Notes: a model not told the origin generated them from the letters alone. 45,971 bases of DNA from Bacillota bacterium (GCA_013178045.1 JABLXP010000014.1:1-45971); one strand, 5' to 3'; counted from the first letter of the stretch, positions 18,476 to 29,029 are shown. Made by a program: numbers and translations.

Positions 18476-18526
18476 CGGCGGCAGACGGCGAATGTCTTCG
18501 TGTATTGTTAGCCGCCGTTTACATTT
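18476..18526 (+). promoter_or_regulatory. Hairpin between ilvC and leuA
   Basis: CGGCGGC (18476-18482) can pair with GCCGCCG (18511-18517) around a 28-nt loop, followed by TTTACATTTT. The T-tract is interrupted, so it may be a weak terminator that lowers leu expression, or an RNA processing or stability element. No second T-box is present. Confidence 0.4.
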
Positions 18527-18544
18527 TAAAGGAGGGAAAAGCGA

Positions 18545-20065
18545 ATGCATAATAACCGAGTCTATATATTTGACACCACCCTGCGGGATGGTGAACAGTC
18601 ACCTGGCGTCAGTTTGAATGCTCAGGAAAAGCTGGAGATTGCTCAGCAACTGGCTAAACTCGGTGTAGACGTGATCGAAGCGGGCTTTCCGATCACTTCT
18701 CCAGGCGATTTTGAGGCGTGTCGGCTGATTTCCCGACAGGTCAAGGGGCCGACGATCGCCGCTCTGGCGCGGACGGCCGAGGCTGACATCGACCGGGCTT
18801 GGGAGGCGATTAAAGAGGCGGAGAGACCCCGCATTCACACTTTCATTGCCACATCTGACCTGCACTTGAAATACAAGCTGCAGATGTCGCGCGAGCAGGT
18901 GTTGGAAGCGGCGGTCGAAGCGGTGAAGCGAGCGAAGCGATACACTCCAGATGTGGAGTTTTCCTGTGAAGATGCTTCCCGCAGCGATCTGGACTACCTC
19001 TGCCAGGTCTTAACGGCGGTGATTGAGGCCGGGGCAACCGTCGTCAACATTCCCGACACCGTTGGTTATGCCACCCCAGATGAATTCGGAGATTTTATTG
19101 CCCAGATCCGTCGCCAGGTTCCCAATATCGACCAGACGATCGTCAGCGTGCACTGCCACAACGACCTGGGGCTGGCGGTGGCTAATTCACTGGCGGCCAT
19201 CGTCAATGGAGCGCAGCAGGTAGAGTGCGCGGTGAACGGCATCGGCGAGCGGGCGGGCAATGCCTCTTTGGAAGAAATTGTCATGGCCCTCTACACCCGC
19301 CGGTCCTACTATCAGCGGGAATTGGCCATCAATTACAGCGAAATCTACCGGACCAGCCGTCTGGTCAGCCGTCTGACGGGGATGCCAGTGCAGCCGAATA
19401 AGGCTGTGGTGGGTAAAAACGCCTTCGCCCACGAATCGGGCATTCATCAGGACGGGGTGTTAAAGGAACGGACGACTTATGAGATCATGAACCCGAAATT
19501 GATCGGGATTAACCAGAACGGGATTGTCCTGGGGAAGCACTCGGGCCGCCACGCCCTGCGTGAGCGATTAGAGCAGTTAGGATTTATTCTCGATGATGCT
19601 GATTTGAACAAAGCGTTCGCCCGGTTTAAGGCCCTGGCGGATAAGAAGAAAGAGATCACCAGCCAGGACCTGGAGGCTATTATCAAGGAGGAAATCCGGT
19701 CTATCCCCGAAAAATACCGGCTTGATTATCTGCATATCTCCAGCGGGACGCGGATTATCCCCACGGCTACTATTGGCCTGTATATAGATAATGAGCTGGT
19801 GGAAGAAGCGGCCTGCGGTGATGGGCCGGTCGACGCCGCCTTTAAGGCGATTGATAAAATAACTGACCTGGGAGCGTCGCTGATTGAATACTCGCTCAAC
19901 GCCATCACTGGTGGTAAGGACGCTTTGGGTGAAGTTACGGTAAGAGTACAGTGTGGTGATAAGATCTACATTGGGCGCGGTGTCAGCACCGATGTGATTG
20001 AAGCTAGTGTCAAAGGATACATCAACGCCCTGAACAAGGTAGCCTATGATCGCGCGCAAACCTAG
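18545..20065 (+). CDS. leuA: 2-isopropylmalate synthase
   Basis: A 506-residue enzyme condensing acetyl-CoA with 2-ketoisovalerate, the committed step to leucine. The HMGL-like barrel shows [35 protein letters not shown] and [13 protein letters not shown]. The last 120 residues form the LeuA regulatory domain ([18 protein letters not shown] to [17 protein letters not shown]), so leucine feedback is likely. Citramalate and homocitrate synthases are related, but length and operon position favour LeuA. AAGGAGGG precedes the ATG. Confidence 0.94.
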   Translation: MHNNRVYIFDTTLRDGEQSPGVSLNAQEKLEIAQQLAKLGVDVIEAGFPITSPGDFEACRLISRQVKGPTIAALARTAEADIDRAWEAIKEAERPRIHTFIATSDLHLKYKLQMSREQVLEAAVEAVKRAKRYTPDVEFSCEDASRSDLDYLCQVLTAVIEAGATVVNIPDTVGYATPDEFGDFIAQIRRQVPNIDQTIVSVHCHNDLGLAVANSLAAIVNGAQQVECAVNGIGERAGNASLEEIVMALYTRRSYYQRELAINYSEIYRTSRLVSRLTGMPVQPNKAVVGKNAFAHESGIHQDGVLKERTTYEIMNPKLIGINQNGIVLGKHSGRHALRERLEQLGFILDDADLNKAFARFKALADKKKEITSQDLEAIIKEEIRSIPEKYRLDYLHISSGTRIIPTATIGLYIDNELVEEAACGDGPVDAAFKAIDKITDLGASLIEYSLNAITGGKDALGEVTVRVQCGDKIYIGRGVSTDVIEASVKGYINALNKVAYDRAQT

Positions 20066-20134
20066 GGGGGCTAGATTAAATTAGGCGGAAGAAAGAAGCG
20101 AGAGAGTCAATTTTGCAGGATGGGGGGAAGACAA

Positions 20135-21397
20135 ATGGGAATGACGATCACAGAGAAAATACTGGCTGCCCACGCCGGTAAGGAGCGGGTGGAACCAGGC
20201 GAATTGATCAACTGTCGACTGGATGGCGTCCTAGCCAACGACATCACCGCACCGGTGGCGATCAAGGAGTTCGCCAAACTGGAAATCGACGAGGTATTCG
20301 ACCGCGACAAGATTTTTCTGGTTCCCGACCATTTTTCACCGAACAAGGACATCAAGTCTGCTGAGCAGTGTAAGGAAATGCGGGATTTTGCCCGCCGGCA
20401 AGGGATCACCAACTATTTTGAGGTCGGCCGGATGGGGATTGAACACTGCCTGCTTCCCCAGGAGGGGCTGGTCCTCCCCGGGGATGTCATCATCGGGGCT
20501 GATTCGCACACCTGTACCTATGGGGCGCTGGGGGCTTTCGCCACCGGCGTCGGTAGTACCGACGTCGCGGCGGGGATGGCCCTGGGAGAAGCCTGGTTTA
20601 AGGTGCCGGAGTCGATTAAGTTTGTCTATAACGGTGAGCTTCAGCCGTGGGTGTCAGGCAAAGACCTGATCCTCTACACCATCGGTGACATCGGTGTGGA
20701 CGGTGCTCTTTACCAGGCGATGGAGTTCACCGGCGAGACCATCGCCAACCTCTCCATGGATGGCCGTTTCACGATGTGTAACATGGCTATTGAGGCCGGC
20801 GGTAAGAACGGGATCATTGCCCCTGACCAGATTACCCTGGACTATGTAGCGACCCGGGCCAAGCGGCCTTTTCAGGTGTATCAGAGCGATGCGGACGCGA
20901 AGTACGCCCGGGTGATCGAATACGACGTCACCCGGATCGAGCCACAGGTGTCTTTCCCCCATTCACCCGAGAACACCCGGCCGGTCAGTGAGGTGGGAAA
21001 TGTAGAGATCGACCAGGTGGTAATCGGTTCCTGTACGAACGGCCGGCTGGACGACCTGCGAGTTGCCGCCAAGATTATGCAGGGTAGGAAGGTTCACCCG
21101 CACGTCCGAGCTCTCATTTTCCCGGGGACCCAGGAGATCTACAAACAGGCCATTAAAGAAGGCCTGATCGATATCTTCATTGATGCGGGGGCGGTCGTCA
21201 GTACCCCAACCTGCGGTCCCTGCCTGGGCGGTTACATGGGTATCCTGGCCGCCGGGGAGCGGGCTGTTTCAACGACCAACCGCAACTTTGTGGGTCGGAT
21301 GGGCCATCCGGAAAGCGAAGTTTATCTAGCGAGCCCAGCCGTGGCCGCTGCCTCAGCGATTCTGGGCCGGCTGGGCGGACCCGAGGAGGTGGAGTAA
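20135..21397 (+). CDS. leuC: 3-isopropylmalate dehydratase, large subunit
   Basis: A 420-residue aconitase-family subunit carrying the [4Fe-4S] cluster. Cluster cysteines are in [11 protein letters not shown] and in [34 protein letters not shown] is also typical. ATG 20135 ([15 protein letters not shown]) follows GGGGGGAAG and gives the normal N-terminus; ATG 20120 is upstream of that site. LeuD begins at the next base after the stop. Confidence 0.95.
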   Translation: MGMTITEKILAAHAGKERVEPGELINCRLDGVLANDITAPVAIKEFAKLEIDEVFDRDKIFLVPDHFSPNKDIKSAEQCKEMRDFARRQGITNYFEVGRMGIEHCLLPQEGLVLPGDVIIGADSHTCTYGALGAFATGVGSTDVAAGMALGEAWFKVPESIKFVYNGELQPWVSGKDLILYTIGDIGVDGALYQAMEFTGETIANLSMDGRFTMCNMAIEAGGKNGIIAPDQITLDYVATRAKRPFQVYQSDADAKYARVIEYDVTRIEPQVSFPHSPENTRPVSEVGNVEIDQVVIGSCTNGRLDDLRVAAKIMQGRKVHPHVRALIFPGTQEIYKQAIKEGLIDIFIDAGAVVSTPTCGPCLGGYMGILAAGERAVSTTNRNFVGRMGHPESEVYLASPAVAAASAILGRLGGPEEVE

Positions 21398-21898
21398 ATG
21401 GAACTGCGTGGTCGAGTCTGGAAATTTGGTGCTGATATCGATACCGATCTAATTATTCCTGCCCGTTATTTGAACACGGCTGATCCCGGCGAACTGGCTA
21501 AACACTGTCTGGAAGACCTGGAACCTGACTTTTGTCAGAAGATCGCCCCTGGCGACATCATCGTGGCGGACAAAAACTTCGGCTGCGGGAGTTCCCGGGA
21601 GCATGCCCCCATTGCCATCAAGGCTGCTGGGATATCCTGTGTCATCGCGAAGTCGTTTGCCCGCATTTTCTACCGGAATGCGATCAATATCGGCTTGCCA
21701 ATCTTTGAGTGCCCGGCGGCCGCGGAGGGGCTTCAGCCGGGTGATCAGGTTGAGGTTGATCCGAAGAGCGGTCAGATCAAAAATTTAACCACAGGCAAAA
21801 CATACCAGGCGGCTCCCTTCCCAGAATTCATGCAGCAGATCATGGACCGGGGTGGACTGATCAATTACGTCAAGGGAAGGGTGAACCGACGTGTATAA
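21398..21898 (+). CDS. leuD: 3-isopropylmalate dehydratase, small subunit
   Basis: A 166-residue swivel-domain subunit that completes the isomerase with LeuC. The motifs [16 protein letters not shown] and [19 protein letters not shown] are diagnostic. It abuts leuC with no gap and overlaps leuB by 8 bp, so the three are probably translationally coupled. Confidence 0.96.
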   Translation: MELRGRVWKFGADIDTDLIIPARYLNTADPGELAKHCLEDLEPDFCQKIAPGDIIVADKNFGCGSSREHAPIAIKAAGISCVIAKSFARIFYRNAINIGLPIFECPAAAEGLQPGDQVEVDPKSGQIKNLTTGKTYQAAPFPEFMQQIMDRGGLINYVKGRVNRRV

Positions 21899-22955
21899 GA
21901 TCGCAGTTTTACCCGGCGACGGGATTGGGGTGGAGATCATCCCTGAGGCTTTGAAGGTGTTGCGGGTAGTGGGACAGAAGTTCGGGCACCAGTGGCAGTT
22001 TACGGAAGGGCTGTTTGCGGGAGCAGCGATCGACGTTGTGGGTCAGGCGTTGCCGCCAGAGACGCTGGAGTTGTGCCGCACAAGCGACGCCATTCTCCTG
22101 GGCGCTGTTGGCGGCCCCAAGTGGGACAGTTTACCGGCAGCCCAGCGACCGGAATCTGCCGGCCTGCTGCCTTTGAGAAAGCAGCTCGGTCTGTTTGCCA
22201 ATATTCGGCCGGTGAAGGTTTACCCGGTTCTGGTTGAGGCTTCGACGCTGAAACCTGAAGTCGTGTCCGGCGTGGACCTGGTGGTCTTCCGTGAATTAAC
22301 CGGGGGTTTGTACTTTGGGGAGAAGCGGCGGGAGAAGACAGCCACCGGCGAAAAGGCGATCGACACCCTGACTTACACGACCGAAGAGATCGAGCGGGTG
22401 GCCAGACTGGCCTTTGCCGCCGCCCAGAAACGACGCCGAAAAGTCACGTCGGTTGACAAGGCCAATGTCCTGGAAAGCTCCCGTCTGTGGCGGGAAACGG
22501 TTAATCGAATCGCCACGGATTATCCAGACGTTGAGTTAGAGCATCTCTACGTGGATAACTGCGCGATGCAGTTGGTCCGTAATCCTAAACAGTTTGACGT
22601 TATTCTTACGGAGAATATGTTTGGAGACATTCTGACCGATCAGGCCTCGATGCTGGCGGGATCCATCGGTTTGCTGCCTTCGGCCAGTCTGGGCGGCCAG
22701 GTGGCCCTCTACGAACCGGCCCACGGCTCTGCCCCCGATATCGCCGGTCAGAAAAAAGCAAATCCGCTGGCGACGATCCTTTCCGTGGCCATGATGCTCC
22801 GGTATTCATTCAACCTGGAGGCGGAAGCGCGGGCCGTTGAACAAGCCGTGGTGGCGGTGCTGGAAGCCGGTTACCGCACCCCGGACCTTGCCGGGCCCGG
22901 TAAGCAAATAGTGAACACGGAGGAGATGGGGACATTGGTGGCGGAACGTATCTAA
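21891..22955 (+). CDS. leuB: 3-isopropylmalate dehydrogenase
   Basis: A 354-residue NAD-dependent oxidative decarboxylase. Features seen are [57 protein letters not shown], the metal-binding [18 protein letters not shown] and the NAD-site [13 protein letters not shown]. It starts with GTG inside the end of leuD and is the last gene of the T-box operon. Confidence 0.96.
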   Translation: MYKIAVLPGDGIGVEIIPEALKVLRVVGQKFGHQWQFTEGLFAGAAIDVVGQALPPETLELCRTSDAILLGAVGGPKWDSLPAAQRPESAGLLPLRKQLGLFANIRPVKVYPVLVEASTLKPEVVSGVDLVVFRELTGGLYFGEKRREKTATGEKAIDTLTYTTEEIERVARLAFAAAQKRRRKVTSVDKANVLESSRLWRETVNRIATDYPDVELEHLYVDNCAMQLVRNPKQFDVILTENMFGDILTDQASMLAGSIGLLPSASLGGQVALYEPAHGSAPDIAGQKKANPLATILSVAMMLRYSFNLEAEARAVEQAVVAVLEAGYRTPDLAGPGKQIVNTEEMGTLVAERI

Positions 22956-22993
22956 TTCAGTCATAATTCAGTCACTATTTTTTAGAATGAGAC

Positions 22994-23030
22994 AACAGGC
23001 CTCAGCGGATCGCGGTGGGCCTGTTTTCAT
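22994..23030 (+). terminator. Intrinsic terminator of the ilv-leu operon
   Basis: AACAGGCC (22994-23001) pairs with GGCCTGTT (23018-23025), followed by TTC, 39 bp after the leuB stop. Confidence 0.8.
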
Positions 23031-23094
23031 GTGTGCTGCCGCTAAAAACGGTAAAGACTAGATCTACACGACCATTATACCGGAGGTGTCCACC

Positions 23095-23667
23095 ATTAAA
23101 GAAAAGTCTATCCATCTCTGGACGGTCCAGCGGCATGAAGCCTGGAAAGTTTTTCAGCGCCTGGGAGTCCTGCGGGGAGACGGCCGGCGGGTTGACCGGT
23201 CCTTTCTCCCTGCGTACCACTGGATGATGGAACAAATGAAAAAGCGTCTGCCTGCTTATAAAGGGCGATTCCCGGTGTGGTCATGGTACCAACCGAAACC
23301 GGATCTGCGCTGCAAGGGGTTTCTGCCGGCCGGCAGCCGGGGAGTTCGGATTGAATTCGCCAAACCCCGGGAACAGGTGCTACTTTCCGATTTTGGCTCC
23401 TGGCACTGTATTTTAGACAATCATTACCTGCCGTTGACGGAGGCTGAGCAGCAGGAGTGGGAAATGCGCCTCCGTGAACGGGGTAGGAACGGCGCAGTCG
23501 TTCCACCCGACCTGCAGGAGATGATCACCCGGAGCTGGGAGCGGATCTTTGACCTGGAGGCGATCAACGCTTCAGAAATGATGGGACCAGTAACGGAGAT
23601 CCAGGCCGTAGTGGAGGAGATCCTTCTCGACGAGGTAATCCGGGTAACGGAGTTCATCGCTCGTTAG
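23095..23667 (+). CDS. DUF3841 domain protein
   Basis: About 190 residues matching the DUF3841 family of unknown function: IHLWTVQRHEAWKVFQRLGV near the start, PAYHWMMEQMKKRLP, FPVWSWYQPKPDLR and LSDFGSWHCILDNHYLPL. No signal peptide or membrane segment is visible. The start is odd. GGAGG (23082-23086) stands 8 nt before an ATT codon at 23095, while the only conventional in-frame start, GTG 23086, overlaps that site. Initiation at AUU is therefore proposed. It lies behind the leuB terminator and ahead of cdaA with no obvious link to either. Confidence 0.75.
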   Translation: MKEKSIHLWTVQRHEAWKVFQRLGVLRGDGRRVDRSFLPAYHWMMEQMKKRLPAYKGRFPVWSWYQPKPDLRCKGFLPAGSRGVRIEFAKPREQVLLSDFGSWHCILDNHYLPLTEAEQQEWEMRLRERGRNGAVVPPDLQEMITRSWERIFDLEAINASEMMGPVTEIQAVVEEILLDEVIRVTEFIAR

Positions 23668-23701
23668 CCTTAATTTCTGGCTTGTCTGGTTCAGGTAGAA
23701 A

Positions 23702-23729
23702 AGTTATTATTATAGGTAATAATGTAACT
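23702..23729. promoter_or_regulatory. Imperfect inverted repeat upstream of cdaA
   Basis: AGTTATTATTA and TAATAATGTAACT face each other across ATAGG/T with a 2-nt bulge. It lies 29 bp before the cdaA start and could be an operator or an RNA hairpin; no known regulator site is recognised. Confidence 0.35.
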
Positions 23730-23757
23730 GAAAAATATAATTATTGGAAGCGATACT

Positions 23758-24597
23758 ATGTTTGAAAAACTACAGTTCCTGGTCCCGTTTAGAAATATAA
23801 ATGTCTTCTCGCTTAATATGCTTTTTGCCATCCTGGACGTGGCCATTGTGGCCTATGTTCTTTATAAGTTCTTTATGCTGATCAAAGGCACCCGGGCGGT
23901 CCAGTTGATCAAGGGACTGGTTATCCTGATGGTGTTTTCGACCTTGAGCAACTGGTTGCACCTGCAAACGGTTCACTGGATAATGCAGAAGACGTGGACC
24001 ATGCTGTTTGTGGCCCTGCCGGTGGTGTTTCAGCCGGAACTGCGCCGGGCGCTCGAACAGTTAGGGCGGGGTAAGTTTTTTGCTCAGTCCATCACTACCC
24101 TGGGCGAAGAGGAAATGCAGCAGGTGATTGGTGAGGTGACCCGGGCAGTGCAGGTATTGGCGCGCAATCGTATGGGGGCGCTGATTATCATTGAACGGGA
24201 AACGGGCCTGGAGGAACATATTCAGACCGGGGTAAAAATCGACGGGGTGATCTCCGCGGAGTTTTTGGTCAATATATTTATTCCAAAATCGCCTTTGCAC
24301 GATGGGGCACTGATTATCCGGGGCGACCGGGTGATGGCCGCAGGGTGTTTCCTTCCGCTGACTGATGACCCGGACCTGAGCAAGGAGCTGGGGACCAGAC
24401 ACCGGGCGGCGCTCGGGATAACGGAGATGTCGGATGCGGTGGCGGTGGTGGTGTCCGAGGAAACTGGCGTAGTTTCGATCGCGGAAGAAGGACGGTTAAC
24501 GCGCTACCTGGATGACAAGACCCTGCGCGACATGCTGACCAAGCTCCTTCGTCCGCGGGTTCAGCACCCCACCTTTCTGTGGAATTGGAGGTCGTAG
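23758..24597 (+). CDS. cdaA: Diadenylate cyclase CdaA
   Basis: A 279-residue membrane enzyme making cyclic di-AMP from two ATP. Three hydrophobic segments lie at about residues 20-42, 48-66 and 78-92, followed by a short coiled coil and the DAC domain. Catalytic motifs are DGA (182-184, in LHDGALIIRGD) and RHR (214-216, in GTRHRAALG). CdaR is encoded at the next base after its stop, the standard arrangement. GGAAG is a weak ribosome binding site. Confidence 0.96.
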   Translation: MFEKLQFLVPFRNINVFSLNMLFAILDVAIVAYVLYKFFMLIKGTRAVQLIKGLVILMVFSTLSNWLHLQTVHWIMQKTWTMLFVALPVVFQPELRRALEQLGRGKFFAQSITTLGEEEMQQVIGEVTRAVQVLARNRMGALIIIERETGLEEHIQTGVKIDGVISAEFLVNIFIPKSPLHDGALIIRGDRVMAAGCFLPLTDDPDLSKELGTRHRAALGITEMSDAVAVVVSEETGVVSIAEEGRLTRYLDDKTLRDMLTKLLRPRVQHPTFLWNWRS

Positions 24598-25788
24598 GTG
24601 GTGCCGAAGGATGACCGGTACAATCTAATTTTTAAAATTGTTTCCATTTTGCTGGCGATCTTGATGTACGTGTTTGTGGCCAACGAACGCGGCACTGACC
24701 TGGAGCGGATTTTTGATAACATGACCGTGCAGGTGCGAGGCATGGGGTCGGATCTAGTCCTCGTGCAGAAACCAGGTAATGTGCAGGTGTCGCTGCGCGG
24801 TCCGGTAGATACGCTTTCCCCGCAGGATATTGGGGTCTACGTTGATCTGAGTGGGGCCAAGCCGGGTGAGCACCTGCTTCCCGTCCAGGTGTCTGTCCCG
24901 AACGGGGTAACGGTGCTGAACGTCAAACCCGGTCGGGTCAAGGTGAAGGTGGACAACCGGGACGAAAAACAGGTCCCGGTGCAGGTCAATCTTTTGGGTA
25001 GCCCGGCCAGCGGGTTTATTGCCCTTGATCCAGTGCTTAAACCGTCCCAGATCGTGGTCAAGGGTGGGGCGTCGGTTTTACAGAACATCCAGCGGGTCTA
25101 CGTGAATATCGATCTCCGGGGAACCGACCACAACCTGAGCGAAAATCTCCCGGTGAAACTCCTGGATAAACAGGGTAATGTCATCACTGACCCATCATTA
25201 TCAGTTATCCCAGCCTCGGTCGATGTCCTGATCCCGGTGGTCAAAGACCTGCCCGCGAAGACAGTCCCCGTCAAGGTGGATGTGCAGGGGACACCGGCCA
25301 AAGGATATCAGGTGGGTCAGGTGATTGCCGAGCCGGCGATGGTGAAGATCATGGCCCAGCTGGCCAGCCTGAAGCCAATCGAGTACGTTTTGACTGAACC
25401 AATCGATCTGAGCCAGGCGAAAACCAGTGTGGCCAAAGAGGTGCCCGTACGAGTCCCGGCCGGCGTCAACTGGGTTCAACCCACTACTGTGCAAGTCGTG
25501 GTGCAGATTGGACCAGGCCAGGGGGAAATGGAGATCGCTGACGTGCCAGTGACCCTGACCAATGTCCCGGGCGAGCTGCAGGCGGTCGCCTCGCCCGCAT
25601 CCGTAAACCTGCGGGTGGCCGGGCCCGGCGAGGTTATGGCCAGACTAACCCCCAGGGATGTTCGCGCTTACGTGGATCTCAGCGGGTTGGGAAAAGGTAC
25701 CCACACGGTGGAGGTCAAGGTACAGACCCCGGAAAGAACAACCGTGACCGGTATTACTCCAGCGTCTGTAACCATTACCTTGAATTGA
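24598..25788 (+). CDS. cdaR: CdaR (YbbR-domain) regulator of CdaA
   Basis: A 396-residue protein with one N-terminal membrane span (IFKIVSILLAILMYVFVANE) and an extracytoplasmic region of about four YbbR repeats, seen as recurring units such as VYVDLSGAKPGEHLLPVQV and VRAYVDLSGLGKGTHTVEV. CdaR binds and modulates CdaA in Firmicutes. GTG 24598 follows GGAGG by 6 nt; GTG 24601 is an alternative. Confidence 0.93.
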   Translation: MVPKDDRYNLIFKIVSILLAILMYVFVANERGTDLERIFDNMTVQVRGMGSDLVLVQKPGNVQVSLRGPVDTLSPQDIGVYVDLSGAKPGEHLLPVQVSVPNGVTVLNVKPGRVKVKVDNRDEKQVPVQVNLLGSPASGFIALDPVLKPSQIVVKGGASVLQNIQRVYVNIDLRGTDHNLSENLPVKLLDKQGNVITDPSLSVIPASVDVLIPVVKDLPAKTVPVKVDVQGTPAKGYQVGQVIAEPAMVKIMAQLASLKPIEYVLTEPIDLSQAKTSVAKEVPVRVPAGVNWVQPTTVQVVVQIGPGQGEMEIADVPVTLTNVPGELQAVASPASVNLRVAGPGEVMARLTPRDVRAYVDLSGLGKGTHTVEVKVQTPERTTVTGITPASVTITLN

Positions 25789-25817
25789 TTTAGCGGGGAG
25801 GCAACGACCCAAATCCA

Positions 25818-27494
25818 ATGAAAATTAGAATCAGCAACCTGAAACTGCCGGTCGGGCACAATCCAGACGATGTGCTCAAACTGGCGGTGAAGAAAGCAAA
25901 ACTTCCCCTGAAGGTGGTGGTTGACCACCGTCTGGTCCGGAAATCCATTGACGCCCGGCGTAAACCGGAGATTTATTTTGTTTACACTGTTGATCTCGAA
26001 ATAACAGAGGCGACCTCTTTGGCTAATAACATCAAACGACACCCGGATATCAAAATAGTGGTCCCCACTCCGCCGCTGACGATTAAGCGTGGGGATACTC
26101 CGCTTACGCATCCACCGGTGGTGGTGGGGATGGGACCAGCCGGGCTGTTTGCAGCCCTGGCTCTGGCCGAATGGGGGTACCGGCCGATTGTGTTGGAGCG
26201 CGGTCAGGAGGTCAACCGTCGGACCGAGACCGTCGAACGCTTCTGGGCAGACGGGGAATTCGACCCGCAGTCCAATGTGCAGTTTGGCGAAGGCGGGGCG
26301 GGGACGTTTTCCGATGGGAAACTGACGACTCGTATCAACGACCCCCGGGTGGAGCAGGTGCTGGAGCGCCTGGTGCAGGCCGGCGCTCCCCCGGAGATCC
26401 TCTACCTCCACAAGCCGCACATCGGGACGGACAAGCTCAGGACAGTGGTGCAAAACTTGCGGCAGATGATTATCAAGCGGGGTGGGCGGGTCTTTTTCCG
26501 CAGTCAATTAACAGATCTGTATATCGAACAGCAGCGCCTGGTTGGGCTTCAGATTAATGACCGGTACGACCTGGCCACGGATATCATTGTTCTGGCCATC
26601 GGCCATAGCGCCCGGGACACCTATCAACTCCTGGCCAGGCGGGGCGTATATCTGGAGGCCAAACCGTTTGCGGTGGGGGTCAGGGTTGAGCATCCCCAGG
26701 GTTTGATTGACCAGGCCCAGTTTGGTGAACTGGCCGGCCATCCCGACCTCGGCCCAGCCGACTATCAACTGGTCTACAAGGATGAGACAACTCAGCGCGC
26801 CGCTTATACCTTCTGCATGTGCCCCGGCGGTTACGTGGTGGGGGCCGCTTCGGAGATTGGGGGTGTGGTTACCAACGGGATGAGTACTTTTGCCCGTGAT
26901 TCCGGAGTGGCCAACAGCGCGGTTGTGGTTTCGGTTAGTCCTAACGATTTTCCTAGCCCGGAACCAACTGCCGGGATCGAGTTTCAGCGGGAATGGGAAA
27001 GACGGGCCTTTGAACTGGGCGGGCGCAACTGGCATGCCCCAGCACAGCTGGTGGTTGATTTCCTGGCCGATCAGCCCTCGAACTCGGTTAACCTGGGGGC
27101 GTACCCCACATATCGACCTGGGGTCACCCCGGCCAACCTGTGGAACTGTTTGCCGAAGTTTGTAGGAGAGACGCTGCGCAACGCTTTGGCCAACTTTGAC
27201 CGGAAGCTGGCCGGGTTTGGCAGTCCGGCGGCGTGTCTGACTGGGGTGGAGACGCGCACCTCGGCACCTTTGCGCATCACCAGGGACAAGACATTTCAGT
27301 CAGTCAACACTAAAGGACTGTATCCGGCCGGTGAAGGAGCCGGTTATGCCGGGGGAATCGTCAGTGCTGCAGTTGATGGCCTGCGCATCGCAGAGGCGAT
27401 TTACCAGAAGTATGCCTTACCAACTGTAGCAGACCAAGAAAATCCAGTGTTGAGGACACTTATCGAGAGCCAACACGATATTATTGGAATATAA
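25818..27494 (+). CDS. FAD-dependent dehydrogenase of the COG2509 family
   Basis: A 558-residue flavoprotein. An N-terminal domain of about 90 residues (MKIRISNLKLPVGHNPDD) precedes the FAD-binding motif VVVGMGPAGLFAALALAEWG. NVQFGEGGAGTFSDGKLTTR, FCMCPGGYVVGAASE and the C-terminal GLYPAGEGAGYAGGIVSAAVDG are characteristic of COG2509. The substrate is not established for this family. Its position between cdaR and glmM recurs, to my knowledge, in related Clostridia and suggests a link to envelope or amino-sugar metabolism, but that is inference. Confidence 0.88.
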   Translation: MKIRISNLKLPVGHNPDDVLKLAVKKAKLPLKVVVDHRLVRKSIDARRKPEIYFVYTVDLEITEATSLANNIKRHPDIKIVVPTPPLTIKRGDTPLTHPPVVVGMGPAGLFAALALAEWGYRPIVLERGQEVNRRTETVERFWADGEFDPQSNVQFGEGGAGTFSDGKLTTRINDPRVEQVLERLVQAGAPPEILYLHKPHIGTDKLRTVVQNLRQMIIKRGGRVFFRSQLTDLYIEQQRLVGLQINDRYDLATDIIVLAIGHSARDTYQLLARRGVYLEAKPFAVGVRVEHPQGLIDQAQFGELAGHPDLGPADYQLVYKDETTQRAAYTFCMCPGGYVVGAASEIGGVVTNGMSTFARDSGVANSAVVVSVSPNDFPSPEPTAGIEFQREWERRAFELGGRNWHAPAQLVVDFLADQPSNSVNLGAYPTYRPGVTPANLWNCLPKFVGETLRNALANFDRKLAGFGSPAACLTGVETRTSAPLRITRDKTFQSVNTKGLYPAGEGAGYAGGIVSAAVDGLRIAEAIYQKYALPTVADQENPVLRTLIESQHDIIGI

Positions 27495-27543
27495 TGGTTA
27501 ATAAGCCGCTAGTGCTGCCGTCAGGAAAGGAGTATTGACGAAA

Positions 27544-28881
27544 ATGGGAGAGTTATTTGGAACCGATGGGGCAAGAGGGGTGGCCAATCAGGAGTTAACC
27601 CCGGAACTGGCTTTCCGCTTGGGGCGCGCTGGAGCTTATGTGCTCACCCGTGAAGCAAAACACCCGCGGATTGTGATCGGAAAAGATACCCGTATCTCCG
27701 GGGATATGTTAGAGGCGGCCTTGCTGGCCGGGATTTGCTCGGTCGGGGCGGACGCCCTGCGGGTTGGCATCTTACCAACCCCAGGCATTGCCTATTTGAC
27801 CCGGGCACTGGAAGCTACGGCCGGCGTAGTCATCTCGGCTTCCCATAACCCGGTGGCGGATAATGGGATCAAGTTCTTCGCGGGGACGGGATACAAGCTG
27901 GATGACGACCTGGAGACCGAGATCGAGCGCCTGGTACTGGAAGATGATCAAGAAATACCCCGACCGATTGGCGAGGAAATTGGGAGAGTGTACGAAGTTG
28001 ACGGAGCGGTTAACCGCTACGCGGAGTTTCTCAAGAGTACGGTGGCGATGGACTTAAGCGGGATGACCATCCTGGTTGACTGCGCGAACGGAGCGGCATA
28101 CGAAACGGCCCCCCAGGTTTTGCGTGAATTGGGGGCGCGGGTGATCGCGATTAATGATCGGCCTAACGGGATTAACATCAATTACCACTGTGGTTCTACT
28201 TATCCCAGTACACTGCGGGCGGCGGTCCTTGAGCATAAGCCTGATCTGGGAATATCTTTTGATGGCGATGCCGACCGGGTGATTATGGTTGATGAATACG
28301 GTAACATTGTAGATGGAGATTTTATTATGGTGATCTGCGCCCTCCACCTGAGCCGGACCGGTCGACTTCCCGGCAACGCCATTGTGGCGACGGTAATGAG
28401 CAACTTGGGTCTACACCTGGCGCTCAAGCAAGAAGGGATTAGGGTCCATGAGACCAGGGTCGGTGACCGGTATGTTCTGGAGGAAATGTTGAAGACCGGG
28501 GCGATTCTGGGTGGGGAACAGTCCGGCCACATCATTTTTCTTAAATACAACACCACCGGTGATGGAATTTTGACGGCGCTTCAGTTGTTGTCTGTCCTCA
28601 AGGAGACAGGGAAATCCTTGTTCGAGCTGGCCCAGCAGATGCGGCGTCTGCCCCAGGTGTTGGTCAACGTCCGGGTCAAAGACAAGTCGAAGTTAGATAC
28701 TTCCCCAGTGGTGGCGGCGGCGATCGAACGGGCCAAGCAACGGCTCGGTGACCGGGGACGGGTACTGGTCCGCCCGTCAGGTACGGAGCCATTGGTCCGG
28801 GTTATGGCTGAGGGATCCGACGAGGAGGAGTTAAAACAGGTGGTTGACGAGTTGGCGGCGGTGGTTTCGGCCCAGTTGTAA
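27544..28881 (+). CDS. glmM: Phosphoglucosamine mutase
   Basis: A 445-residue enzyme converting glucosamine-6-phosphate to glucosamine-1-phosphate for UDP-GlcNAc. The phosphoserine is Ser100 in [14 protein letters not shown]; the metal loop is [13 protein letters not shown], and sugar/phosphate motifs are [10 protein letters not shown] and [18 protein letters not shown] 27544 gives the family N-terminus [12 protein letters not shown]; the in-frame TTG at 27535 is only 2 nt from AAAGGAG. GlmM binds and inhibits CdaA in other Firmicutes, consistent with the cdaA-cdaR-glmM grouping. Confidence 0.96.
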   Translation: MGELFGTDGARGVANQELTPELAFRLGRAGAYVLTREAKHPRIVIGKDTRISGDMLEAALLAGICSVGADALRVGILPTPGIAYLTRALEATAGVVISASHNPVADNGIKFFAGTGYKLDDDLETEIERLVLEDDQEIPRPIGEEIGRVYEVDGAVNRYAEFLKSTVAMDLSGMTILVDCANGAAYETAPQVLRELGARVIAINDRPNGININYHCGSTYPSTLRAAVLEHKPDLGISFDGDADRVIMVDEYGNIVDGDFIMVICALHLSRTGRLPGNAIVATVMSNLGLHLALKQEGIRVHETRVGDRYVLEEMLKTGAILGGEQSGHIIFLKYNTTGDGILTALQLLSVLKETGKSLFELAQQMRRLPQVLVNVRVKDKSKLDTSPVVAAAIERAKQRLGDRGRVLVRPSGTEPLVRVMAEGSDEEELKQVVDELAAVVSAQL

Positions 28882-28896
28882 GACTGGGCCTTTTTT
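28869..28896 (+). terminator. Intrinsic terminator overlapping the glmM stop
   Basis: GGCCCAG (28869-28875) pairs with CTGGGCC (28884-28890) and is followed by six T. The left arm lies within the last glmM codons. Confidence 0.9.
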
Positions 28897-28916
28897 ACTT
28901 GGGGGTAAAATATTAG

Positions 28917-28945
28917 TGGTATTCAGGTCTAATTTGCCGTATAAT
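28917..28945 (+). promoter_or_regulatory. Probable promoter of glmS
   Basis: A perfect -10 TATAAT (28940-28945) lies 17 bp after a weak -35 TGGTAT (28917-28922), between the glmM terminator and the glmS ribozyme. Transcription would begin near 28952. Confidence 0.55.
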
Positions 28946-29029
28946 GAAAAACGGGTTATTTGTGGAAATATAACTTGAGGGGGGAAGCATAAGCGGGTTG
29001 AGGGTTAATAATTTCACATTGGCCACGGC

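Noticed and set aside
23736-23741. TATAAT as the cdaA promoter
   Set aside because: There is no -35 at the right distance, and transcription would start about 10 nt before the ATG, cutting into the ribosome binding site.
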